Notes under the pieces: model-generated | What the model was told of the DNA's origin: nothing | The model's input: only the letters and a program-made list of their open reading frames with translations | Database searches by the model: none | From: Mangrovimicrobium sp048323675 | Lineage (GTDB): Bacteria; Pseudomonadota; Gammaproteobacteria; Pseudomonadales; Halieaceae | NCBI RefSeq assembly: GCF_048323675.1 | Contig: NZ_JBLWFK010000006.1 | Coordinates: forward strand, 124,001-188,000 | Reading direction: 5' to 3' | Length of the DNA: 64,000 bases | Shown here: positions 1 through 6,804 of the stretch, piece after piece | Layout: each line of letters begins with the position of its first letter | Position numbering within the stretch: the first letter of the stretch is position 1 | Translations under genes and position numbers: made by a program

Positions 1-47
1 CAGCACCAGGCGCCGTGGAATCCGCCGTGAATCAATACAAATCGCAT
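1..47 (-). CDS. Alpha/beta hydrolase, N-terminal fragment cut by window edge
   Basis: Only the first 15 codons are inside the window. They read MRFVLIHGGFHGAWC, and the His-Gly-Gly stretch followed by HGAW is the usual first strand and oxyanion-hole region of alpha/beta hydrolases of the esterase type. An AAGGA ribosome-binding site precedes the ATG by about 8 bases. The gene is transcribed leftward out of the window and lies 75 bases downstream of the small unknown gene at 122-466 on the same strand, so the two may be co-transcribed. Substrate cannot be inferred from so little sequence. Confidence 0.6.
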   Translation of the reverse strand, partial: MRFVLIHGGFHGAWC

Positions 48-121
48 ATCTCATCCTTCTTATGGTTATCGTTCGGGTGCAGCAGGTTCCGTAAGGCAGC
101 TGAACCCGCAAATGCAGCAGG

Positions 122-466
122 CTACTCCCGCCGTTTCCGCGACGGGTCTGCCGCGAGATCGTTGGCCATCGCCTCCAGGGTTTCGATCGCCTCGTCCATG
201 GTCGCGTGGCCCTTGTCCTTGTACTCGTCGAACAGGTTGATATAGCGGTCGGTCTTGCGCCCGAACACCATCAGCCGCAGGTAAAGGCTGCTTTCCAGGG
301 TGGGACTGGTGAGGGCATCGATGCAAAAGACCACGATGCTGAGCGGGCTCATAATGAGGTCGCGCAGCGCGTCTGCGGCGAGCTTGATCTGGAAAGCCAC
401 CAGGTGGCGCAGTGCCTTCCAGAAAGTAATCCTTACCGGTGCCTCTTTCGTCTTGCGGAAAAACAT
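122..466 (-). CDS. Small protein of unknown function (114 aa)
   Basis: I do not recognise a family. The 114-residue product starts MFFRKTKEAP, has a basic, amphipathic N-terminal third and a hydrophobic stretch around residues 38-52 (LIMSPLSIVVFCIDAL) that could be a membrane-associated helix, then a polar C-terminal half ending in a basic tail (SRKRRE). A GAGG ribosome-binding site lies 7 bases before the ATG. It sits between the ahpF terminator and the alpha/beta hydrolase start on the same strand. Reading-frame length, ribosome-binding site and placement support a real gene; function is open. Confidence 0.6.
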   Translation of the reverse strand: MFFRKTKEAPVRITFWKALRHLVAFQIKLAADALRDLIMSPLSIVVFCIDALTSPTLESSLYLRLMVFGRKTDRYINLFDEYKDKGHATMDEAIETLEAMANDLAADPSRKRRE

Positions 467-562
467 CGCTGCCTCGAGAAGTCAATGAAAGCCCTGACCA
501 GTATCGCGCAGTCACCAGCTAACGCAATGCCCTGCGCGCCCTTCAACCGGTATTTTACGCCC

Positions 563-589
563 AAAAAAAACCGGCGCGCGAGGCGCCGG
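563..589 (-). terminator. Intrinsic terminator after ahpF
   Basis: Read on the minus strand, a perfect 7-bp stem (CCGGCGC / GCGCCGG) with a 5-base loop is followed directly by eight T residues. It lies 28 bases past the ahpF stop codon and separates ahpF from the small gene downstream. Confidence 0.9.
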
Positions 590-616
590 CAAAGTAGGGT
601 CTCCTGGCCGCTGGGG

Positions 617-2200
617 TTAGGCGGCCATTTCTTCTTCGCTCGGCAGCGGATTGAGCATCAGGTACTCGAATGCCGCCAGTGAAGCCTTGGCGCCCTCTCC
701 CATGGAGATGACGATCTGTTTGTAGGGCACGGTAGTGACGTCGCCGCAGGCGTAGATGCCCTCCTCCGAGGTGCGACCCTTCTCGTCGATTACCACTTCG
801 CCGTGTTTGGTGCGCTCGACCACCCCGTCGAGGAACTGGCTGTTGGGCACCAGGCCGATCTGCACGAACACGCCGGCGAGTTCCACCTGTTTCTGTTCAC
901 CGCTGTCGCGCTCCTCGTAGGCGATCGCGTTGACCTTGCCGTTCGCGGCGAGAACTTCTTTCGTCGCCACATTGCGCAGGATGGTGATGTTGTCGCGCTT
1001 CTCTGCCTGGTCCACCAGCACCTTGTCGGCCTTCAGTTCGGGCAGGAACTCGAACACGGTCACTGAGTTGACGATACCCGCCAGGTCCAGCGCCGCCTCG
1101 ATACCGGAATTGCCGCCGCCGATCACCGCCACGTCCTTGCCCTTGAAGAAGGGGCCGTCGCAGTGCGGGCAATAGGCCACCCCGTTACCGATGTTCTCTT
1201 TTTCACCCGGCACGCCCAGCTCGCGCCAGCGGGCGCCCGTGGCGACGATGATGGTGCGGGTCTCGATGCGCTCGCCGGAGGACAGGGTCAGGCGCTTGAT
1301 GACGCCCTTCTCGATGTCGGTGACCCGGAGGTGTTCCTTCAGGTTCACCTCGTACTCGCGCAGGTGTTGCAGCATCGCGCCGGACAGTTCCGGGCCGGTG
1401 GTGTAGGGCACGGAGATCAGGTTCTCGATGCCCATGGTGTCCTTCACCTGGCCGCCGATGCGGTCGGCGACGATGGTCACCTTGAGGCCCTTGCGCGCGG
1501 CGTAGATCGCCGCGGAAACGCCGGCCGGGCCGCCGCCGATCACGGTCACATCCTGCAGCGGCAGGCTGGCTGTGTCCGCGGGTTTGGCGATTTCCGGGTA
1601 GGCTTCCAGCAGCTTGTCCACCAGCGCGGCCGCATCAACCTTGCCGTTGGCGAACAGTTCACCGTTCAGGTAAACGCTGGGCACGCCCTGGATCTCGCGC
1701 TCCTCGATCAGTTGCGGGTAGAGGCCGCCGTCGATCATCTCCGCGGTAATGCGCGGGTTGAGTAGGGCGAACTGGTTCAGGGCCTGCACCACGTCCGGGC
1801 AGTTGTGGCAGCTCAGGCTGATGAACACCTCGAAGTGCAGGTCTTCGCTAACATTGCCGATCATACCGGCGATACTCTCGTCCAGCTTGATCGCGGTGCC
1901 GGAGCTGTGCAGCAGGGCAAGTACCAGCGAGTTGAACTCGTGGCCGCCGGGGATGCCGGAGAAGCGGATACCGGTGTCCACGCCATCCGCCTCCAGCAGG
2001 AAACTCACCGGGCTGCGCAGGGTGCCAGCGGTGTCGCGCTCCTCGACGGCGATCCTGTCGGAGACGCCGGCGATGCCGCGGAGGAATTCCAGCAGCTCGG
2101 CGCGCCTGGTGTGCTCACCGGTCTGCAGGACGAAGGTTACGGCCTTCTCCATGTTGGCGGTATAGCCCTTGAGTGCTTCGAGAATATCCTTGGTCAACAC
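617..2200 (-). CDS. ahpF: Alkyl hydroperoxide reductase subunit F
   Basis: AhpF is the FAD- and NAD(P)H-dependent disulfide reductase that re-reduces the peroxiredoxin AhpC. The N-terminal thioredoxin-like region carries the CHNC redox pair and the C-terminal thioredoxin-reductase-like part carries CPHCDGP, as in Escherichia coli AhpF. Two dinucleotide-binding motifs are visible (GGGPAGVSAA and GGGNSGIEAA). I chose the GTG at 2200 rather than the ATG at 2218, because an AGAAGGAG ribosome-binding site lies between them, 7 bases before the GTG. This gives 527 aa, close to the usual 521. Unlike the classical arrangement, ahpC is not adjacent but about 4 kb away, beyond an unrelated P450 operon. 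An intrinsic terminator follows. Confidence 0.95.
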   Translation of the reverse strand: MLTKDILEALKGYTANMEKAVTFVLQTGEHTRRAELLEFLRGIAGVSDRIAVEERDTAGTLRSPVSFLLEADGVDTGIRFSGIPGGHEFNSLVLALLHSSGTAIKLDESIAGMIGNVSEDLHFEVFISLSCHNCPDVVQALNQFALLNPRITAEMIDGGLYPQLIEEREIQGVPSVYLNGELFANGKVDAAALVDKLLEAYPEIAKPADTASLPLQDVTVIGGGPAGVSAAIYAARKGLKVTIVADRIGGQVKDTMGIENLISVPYTTGPELSGAMLQHLREYEVNLKEHLRVTDIEKGVIKRLTLSSGERIETRTIIVATGARWRELGVPGEKENIGNGVAYCPHCDGPFFKGKDVAVIGGGNSGIEAALDLAGIVNSVTVFEFLPELKADKVLVDQAEKRDNITILRNVATKEVLAANGKVNAIAYEERDSGEQKQVELAGVFVQIGLVPNSQFLDGVVERTKHGEVVIDEKGRTSEEGIYACGDVTTVPYKQIVISMGEGAKASLAAFEYLMLNPLPSEEEMAA

Positions 2201-2381
2201 AGTACGACTCCTTCTCATGAATTGGGGGCTGCTGATGCAGCGAACATGATCAGGATAGGGGCAGACCCATGCTCTGAAAATCAGAATAATCCGATGCTTA
2301 CGTTCAAAAAATCAGATCGAAGGAATGCGGGTACAGCGCCGTGGCAACACGGCGCGGATGGGGAGAGGCAGGTGGCGCCGA

Positions 2382-3620
2382 TCAGGGCTCCAGCAACAGC
2401 GGCAGGCGGTCCACCCCCAGCACGCCACCGGTGTGGTACTCGTAGCTTTCGCCGGGCTGCATGCTGATACGGCTGTAGCGGGACAGGAAGGCTTCCAGCA
2501 CCACGCGCAACTCGCGCTTGGCCAGGTGCACCCCCAGGCAGAAGTGCGGGCCGGTCCCGAAGCTTACGCTGCGCGCGCCGCGTTCGATGTCGATGGTGTG
2601 GGGATCCGGGTACACCAGCGGGTCGCGGGAGGCGAGGTACAGCGGCAACAGGACCGTATCGTTTTCCCGGAACTGGACGCCGTGGAATACGCAGTCCTTC
2701 GCCACCCGGCGGTGCGGCGCCGGCACGCCGAAGGCCCGGGTGAACTCTTCCACCGCCTTGGGAATGTACTGGGGATTACTGCGCAGTTGATCCTGCAGCG
2801 CCTGGTCGTTGGCGAGGTGGCGCATGATCCAGCCCAGCGTGCTGTAAACCGTGTCGAGCCCGGCGACGTAGAGCAGGAAGCAGGTGCCGAGAATTTCCAT
2901 GTCATTCATCGGCCGGCCATCGATTTCCCCGTTGATCAGGGTATTCATGAACTCCGTGCGCTGGCTGTTCTGCCGCTGCTGGCTGACGAAGCCGTACAGG
3001 TACTTGAAGATCAGTCCCGCAGCCTCCTGGGATTTCTCGAAATCCGCCTGGTCGCCGGAGCGCAGCAATTGCCGCTCCCAGGCCAGGAACTGGGGCAGCT
3101 CTTCCTGGGGCAGGCCCACCAGCGAGAGGAATATGGAGTTAGGGAACAGCTCCCCGAATTCACTGATGAACTCGCATTCGCGCTTGCCCGCCAGATCGTC
3201 CAGCAGGCGGTCGCAGGTCTGCTGCACCATGTCCACGTAGTGGTTGACATGCTTCGGCGTGAACAGCGGGTTCAGCAGGTAGCGGTAGTGGTGGTGCTCC
3301 GGCGGATCGACCTCCACCGGAATCAGGCGCATGATCTCGGCGCCCAGCACATCGCCCGAACTCGTGTCGCGGGTGCTGGAGAAATTCTCCCAGTCGAGGA
3401 AGGCATCGCGGATCAGGTCGTGGCGGGTCAGCACCCAGCCGGCCTTGCCGAGCGAGGCCTCCCCGGCCCAGATGATCCCGGGGCCTTCGTGCAGGCGCCC
3501 GGCGGCAATGAACGGGTCATCCAGTTCCGCGGCAAACTGGTTGAGGCTGTGGTTCCACACCAGTTCCGGCGGGACATGGGCGGGGACTTCCCCGAACGCT
3601 TTTACGGCACTGCCTGACAT
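2382..3620 (-). CDS. Cytochrome P450
   Basis: The 412-aa product has all class I bacterial P450 landmarks. These are the I-helix motif AGLDT (about residues 253-257), the K-helix ExxR (E292-R295), and the haem-ligand loop FGTGPHFCLG with Cys361. No redox partner is fused or adjacent, so ferredoxin and reductase must be supplied elsewhere. The start at 3620 is chosen because an AGAGGAA ribosome-binding site precedes it; longer in-frame starts overlap the upstream TetR gene. It is the last gene of an apparent operon SDR - epoxide-hydrolase-like - TetR - P450, with 53 bases between the TetR stop and this start. The neighbours suggest hydroxylation or epoxidation of an alicyclic or terpenoid substrate, which is inference. 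Confidence 0.93.
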   Translation of the reverse strand: MSGSAVKAFGEVPAHVPPELVWNHSLNQFAAELDDPFIAAGRLHEGPGIIWAGEASLGKAGWVLTRHDLIRDAFLDWENFSSTRDTSSGDVLGAEIMRLIPVEVDPPEHHHYRYLLNPLFTPKHVNHYVDMVQQTCDRLLDDLAGKRECEFISEFGELFPNSIFLSLVGLPQEELPQFLAWERQLLRSGDQADFEKSQEAAGLIFKYLYGFVSQQRQNSQRTEFMNTLINGEIDGRPMNDMEILGTCFLLYVAGLDTVYSTLGWIMRHLANDQALQDQLRSNPQYIPKAVEEFTRAFGVPAPHRRVAKDCVFHGVQFRENDTVLLPLYLASRDPLVYPDPHTIDIERGARSVSFGTGPHFCLGVHLAKRELRVVLEAFLSRYSRISMQPGESYEYHTGGVLGVDRLPLLLEP

Positions 3621-3673
3621 CGCTCTGTTCCTCTTGCTGCTATCGCCAGCTTCGGCTGGCGCCTGGTTATGGG

Positions 3674-4261
3674 TTATTGCATGTAGGCGCCGACCACCGG
3701 CGCGACCACCAGTTGTTCGTAGATTGCCGCCACCTGCGCAACCGGCAGGCGCTGCGGCTGTTCCAGCCACCAGCCGAGAATTTCCAGGGTCCCCGTGGCC
3801 ACCAGCCGCACCCCCACCTCCACTGGCGAGGTGGCGCTGGCGGAAATTCGCGACGGCGCATTTTCCCGCAACTGGCGCATGAACTCCTCACGCAGCAGGT
3901 TGGCGCCGCCGCCGGTCAGCAGGGTGGACCACAGGGCTTCGTGCTCGGCGACGAACTCGCACAGTGCAATCGAGGCCTGGGCGCTGTCGGTGGTGTCCAG
4001 GGTGGTGATACACAGCTCGATCAATTGCGCGAGTTCATCGGTGACTATCGCCCTGAGCAGTGCCTCCTTGTCCGTGTAGTGACGGAAGAAGGTGTTGTAG
4101 CCAATGCCCGCGGCAGCGGCGATTTCGCGGATGGTTATCTGCTCCAGCGGTTTTTTGCCGACCAGCGACAGCAGCGCATCGCGCAGCGCCTGGCGGGTCT
4201 GCAGGATGCGCGGGTCGGTGGCGGTGGCGTAATGGGGCTGGTGCAGTTTCTGCCGGGTCAT
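3674..4261 (-). CDS. TetR/AcrR-family transcriptional regulator
   Basis: The 195-aa protein has a TetR helix-turn-helix near residues 40-65 (ITIREIAAAAGIGYNTFFRHYTDK with the typical TxxxIA...G...FxxHFxxK pattern) and an all-helical ligand-binding C-terminus. It lies third in a minus-strand operon, only 3 bases after the epoxide-hydrolase-like gene, so it is probably made together with the enzymes. A 7-7-7 palindrome overlapping the operon promoter (5678-5698) is the likely operator, which would make it an autoregulated local repressor. The inducing ligand is presumably the substrate or a product of the P450/SDR enzymes. Confidence 0.9.
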   Translation of the reverse strand: MTRQKLHQPHYATATDPRILQTRQALRDALLSLVGKKPLEQITIREIAAAAGIGYNTFFRHYTDKEALLRAIVTDELAQLIELCITTLDTTDSAQASIALCEFVAEHEALWSTLLTGGGANLLREEFMRQLRENAPSRISASATSPVEVGVRLVATGTLEILGWWLEQPQRLPVAQVAAIYEQLVVAPVVGAYMQ

Positions 4262-4264
4262 GGC

Positions 4265-4648
4265 CTAGTCCCCGAGCATCCCCAGTTCTTTCACGGTCAG
4301 CCGGTCGTAGTAATCGCGAAACTCGACAATCTGGCCATCGACGATGCGGCTGACGTTCATCACCGGCAGCGGCATGTGCCTGTCGCCGATCACGTGGGTA
4401 TCGATGCGTTCGCTGAGGGTCCACTCGCCATTGGTGGCGCTGTGCAGGACCTCCACGTCGATGCGCGTCAGGTGATCGAAGCAGAACCCCAGCCACTGGC
4501 GGATCGCCGCGCGGCCGTGCATCGGCTTTTTCTCCGGCACGTTGTCGTAGATACAGTCCTCGGCGCACAGCGCGGCCATGGCGTCGGCGTCGCGGGTAGC
4601 CCAGTAGCCGAGGAAACGGCTGAGGATTTCTTCGTTGGATGGGTGCAT
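4265..4648 (-). CDS. Limonene-1,2-epoxide hydrolase-like NTF2-fold enzyme
   Basis: The 127-aa protein has the NTF2/SnoaL-like fold pattern. It also keeps the residues that define limonene-1,2-epoxide hydrolase: Tyr34 and Asn36 (in YDNVP), the Arg81-x-Asp83 pair (in SERID) and Asp112 (in FRDYYD). These correspond to Y53, N55, R99, D101 and D132 of the Rhodococcus enzyme, with near-identical spacing. Retention of the Asp-Arg-Asp triad argues for true epoxide hydrolysis rather than an SnoaL-type cyclase. A GGGAGAG ribosome-binding site precedes the ATG. It lies between the SDR (39 bases upstream) and the TetR gene, fitting an epoxidation, diol and ketone sequence with the P450 and SDR. Confidence 0.75.
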   Translation of the reverse strand: MHPSNEEILSRFLGYWATRDADAMAALCAEDCIYDNVPEKKPMHGRAAIRQWLGFCFDHLTRIDVEVLHSATNGEWTLSERIDTHVIGDRHMPLPVMNVSRIVDGQIVEFRDYYDRLTVKELGMLGD

Positions 4649-4687
4649 GGGTTTTCTCTCCCGTCGTTATGGCCTGGCCGGGCCGGC

Positions 4688-5587
4688 TCAGTGGCTGTTC
4701 CGCTGCCGCTCAATTTCTGCCGCAAAAATCGGGTTGTACAGGGTCGGCGTCATGCTGGCGTTGAGGTCCGGATTCTCCGGCCGGTCCGGCAGCGCGGCCA
4801 GAATGGCGTTCGCGCGGGCCTCCAGGCCCCTGCGGTGCTCGTTGTGGGTGAGAATGTAGAGCCAGTCCTGCTCGATGCCCCTGCGCACCAGTTCACCGAC
4901 TTCATCCGCACCCATCATCCAGTCCGGCAACTGTTCCGCGGTCGGGCCGCCAGTCGCGACGTAGCCGGAACCGGTGTAGTTGTCCGGGCGGTTGCGGGTG
5001 GCGTTGGAGATGTCCGAGCGCACCGGGCCGGGGCAGAGCACGGAGACCATCACTCCCTGGGGTTCCAGTTCACTGCGCAGGGATTCGCTCATGCCGATCA
5101 GTCCGGCCTTGGTGGTGACGTAGATGCCGGCGCCGGCGTGCGGCAGCAGGCCGGAGGTGGAGGCGGTGTTGAGGATGTGCCCGCCCTCGCCGTGGGCGAG
5201 GATGCGCGGCAGGACTGCCAGCAATCCGTTGACCGGGCCGCGCAGGTTGACGTCGATCACCCAGTCCCAGTCACTGGCGCTGGCCTGCTGGATCGGTCCG
5301 GACACCACCACCCCGGCATTGTTGGCGAGCAGGTGGATGTTGCCGAAACGCGCCTCGACGGCATCGGCGAAGCGGGCGAACGCCTCCCGGTCGGTGACGT
5401 CCAGGTGGGCGACCAGCAGGCCTTCCTGTTCGCCGCCGAGCGCGGCGGTGGCGCGCTCCATGGCGTCTGCCTGTACATCGCCAATCGCCACGTTCATTCC
5501 CGCCGCGAGCAAGGCCCGGCTGATGCCGAGGCCGATGCCCGAGGCGCCGCCGGTGATGATCGCTGTTTTTCCTGCCAGGTTTTGCAT
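4688..5587 (-). CDS. Short-chain dehydrogenase/reductase
   Basis: This is a classical SDR of 299 aa: the cofactor motif TGGASGIG near residues 13-20, the NNAG motif, the catalytic Ser in NTAST and the YxxxK pair (YVTTK). An Asp at the end of the second strand (IGDVQ) favours NAD(H) over NADP(H). It is somewhat longer than the 250-aa norm because of a C-terminal extension after residue 240. It is the first gene of the operon driven from the promoter at 5696-5723 and would oxidise a hydroxyl group made by the P450 or the epoxide-hydrolase-like enzyme. The substrate is not known. Confidence 0.92.
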   Translation of the reverse strand: MQNLAGKTAIITGGASGIGLGISRALLAAGMNVAIGDVQADAMERATAALGGEQEGLLVAHLDVTDREAFARFADAVEARFGNIHLLANNAGVVVSGPIQQASASDWDWVIDVNLRGPVNGLLAVLPRILAHGEGGHILNTASTSGLLPHAGAGIYVTTKAGLIGMSESLRSELEPQGVMVSVLCPGPVRSDISNATRNRPDNYTGSGYVATGGPTAEQLPDWMMGADEVGELVRRGIEQDWLYILTHNEHRRGLEARANAILAALPDRPENPDLNASMTPTLYNPIFAAEIERQRNSH

Positions 5588-5677
5588 GGAGTCACCCTGT
5601 TATCTGTTTGCCCCGGTGGATATGGCTGGACAGTCCTCTGCGGGGCTGTCTTTGCATCACTGGGGGCTAACGCATTT

Positions 5678-5698
5678 TATGGAGTATTGTGCTCCATA
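5678..5698. promoter_or_regulatory. Palindromic operator, probable TetR site
   Basis: Perfect 7-bp inverted arms TATGGAG and CTCCATA are separated by 7 bases. The left end of the minus-strand -10 hexamer falls inside this palindrome, so a bound repressor would block the promoter. The operon it controls includes a TetR gene at 3674-4261, the natural candidate for binding here. Confidence 0.7.
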
Positions 5699-5723
5699 GT
5701 AGCCGGGGGCGAGATTTTGTCAA
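5696..5723 (-). promoter_or_regulatory. Sigma-70 promoter of the SDR/P450 operon
   Basis: On the minus strand a consensus -35 TTGACA (5718-5723) and a -10 TACTAT (5696-5701) are separated by 16 bases. Transcription would start about 100 bases before the SDR start codon. The -10 overlaps the 5678-5698 palindrome. Confidence 0.7.
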
Positions 5724-5783
5724 CCGGAATTTCCTGGTGGCACACGCTATGCCGGACTGGCGGTTAGCGCCGCCGAGTGCGAA

Positions 5784-5883
5784 ACGGGCGTTGCCTGCTG
5801 GAACACGCCAAAAAGCGCACATCCCTGTGCAGGCTCGGGTGGCGACGTCCTGTCGCCACACGGTTCCAGCAGGCAACGCCCGT
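5784..5883. repeat. 21-bp perfect inverted repeat with inner hairpin (REP/MITE-like)
   Basis: Arms at 5784-5804 and 5863-5883 are perfect 21-bp reverse complements. The flanking 7 bases on each side also match at 5 of 7 positions. The 58-base interior holds a second small hairpin (GTGGCGAC / GTCGCCAC at about 5840-5859). Nothing in the interior codes for protein. The layout resembles a REP-type or miniature-element palindrome. The rest of the 5588-6112 gap holds the operon promoter and operator (5678-5723), the ahpC terminator-like stem and otherwise nothing I can interpret. Confidence 0.65.
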
Positions 5884-6064
5884 CTCACACTCTCCCTGAA
5901 GCGCTAAATTGCAGGCTGGCCACTTCGTACCATGCAGAACGATTTAGGGTTTGAACCCTTTAGTGACAAAGCAAATGGGTGGTTGAAGCGACTACGGAAG
6001 TCCAAATTAAAACCGCGCCCGACCGCGAAGTGCGGCGCGAAAGCGCGGTGGGGGGGGGACTGGT

Positions 6065-6089
6065 TACCCCCGCCCTTGCGGCGGGGGTA
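6065..6089 (-). terminator. Hairpin after ahpC, terminator-like
   Basis: A perfect 10-bp stem (TACCCCCGCC / GGCGGGGGTA) with a 5-base loop lies 23 bases past the ahpC stop. No T-run follows on the minus strand, so it may act as an RNA-stabilising 3' end or a weak terminator rather than a textbook intrinsic one. Confidence 0.5.
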
Positions 6090-6112
6090 TCAAGTCATCG
6101 CGGGTGGCGAGC

Positions 6113-6676
6113 CTAGATCTTGCCGACCAGGTCCAGGGAAGGCGCGAGGGTTGCTTCGCCTTCTTTCCAGGCTGCCGGGCAGACTTCGCCGGGGTGGGAA
6201 GCGACGTACTGGGCAGCTTTTACCTTGCGCAGCAGGTCTTCGGCGTCGCGGCCGATGCCTTCAGCGGTGATTTCCATCGCCTGGATGACGCCTTCGGGGT
6301 CGACAATGAAGGTGCCGCGGTCAGCCAGGCCCTGGCCTTCGCGCATCACTTCGAAGTTACGGGTGATGTCGCCGGTCGGGTCGCCGATCATGGTGTACTG
6401 GATCTTGCCGATGGTGTCGGAAGAGTCGTGCCACGCCTTGTGGGTGAAGTGGGTGTCGGTGGATACGGAGTAGATTTCCACGCCGCGCTTGGTGAACTCT
6501 TCGTAGTGGTCCGCCAGGTCGCCCAGTTCGGTGGGGCAAACGAAAGTGAAGTCGGCGGGGTAGAAGAAAAAGATCGACCACTTGCCCTTCAGGTCTGCAT
6601 CGGATACTTCGACGAACTCGCCCTGCTTGAACGCAGTCGCATTGAAGGGTTTGATCTGGGTGTTGATAAGGGCCAT
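6113..6676 (-). CDS. ahpC: Alkyl hydroperoxide reductase subunit C (peroxiredoxin)
   Basis: This 187-aa typical 2-Cys peroxiredoxin reduces H2O2 and organic hydroperoxides in the cytoplasm. The peroxidatic Cys47 lies in FTFVCPTE and the resolving Cys166 in GEVCPAAW, both in the expected places, and the length matches E. coli AhpC (187 aa). It is monocistronic, with an AGGAG ribosome-binding site 9 bases upstream. AhpF, its reductase, is at 617-2200 on the same strand, and an OxyR-type regulator is encoded at 9197-10087. An AT-rich region upstream (6752-6788) has the 4-N7-4-N7-4-N7-4 layout expected of an OxyR site, though only partly matching in sequence. Confidence 0.97.
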   Translation of the reverse strand: MALINTQIKPFNATAFKQGEFVEVSDADLKGKWSIFFFYPADFTFVCPTELGDLADHYEEFTKRGVEIYSVSTDTHFTHKAWHDSSDTIGKIQYTMIGDPTGDITRNFEVMREGQGLADRGTFIVDPEGVIQAMEITAEGIGRDAEDLLRKVKAAQYVASHPGEVCPAAWKEGEATLAPSLDLVGKI

Positions 6677-6751
6677 GTTGGGTCTCCTGATGGTGGTAAC
6701 ACAGTCTGGTTGGCGCCGCTCGCTGCAGCAGTCAGGAGTAGATTAGCCTCG

Positions 6752-6788
6752 GGAGATCAATCTTAAAAACGGGTTAAATTGAATCTAT
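6752..6788. promoter_or_regulatory. Possible OxyR-binding region upstream of ahpC
   Basis: On the minus strand the tetranucleotides ATAG, TTAA, TTAA and CTCC occur with exact 7-base spacers, the arrangement of the E. coli OxyR motif (ATAG-N7-CTAT-N7-ATAG-N7-CTAT). Only the first tetranucleotide matches fully. The region lies about 75-110 bases before the ahpC start. Confidence 0.3.
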
Positions 6789-6804
6789 TGTTCTAAAAAT
6801 ACGA

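Noticed and set aside
3677..5767. 696-codon plus-strand frame across the TetR, epoxide-hydrolase-like and SDR genes
   Set aside because: It crosses three real genes on the other strand, the operon promoter and the operator, and has no motif.
5689..5907. Two short opposite-strand frames over the inverted repeat
   Set aside because: They arise from the symmetry of the 21-bp repeat; neither has a ribosome-binding site or family match.
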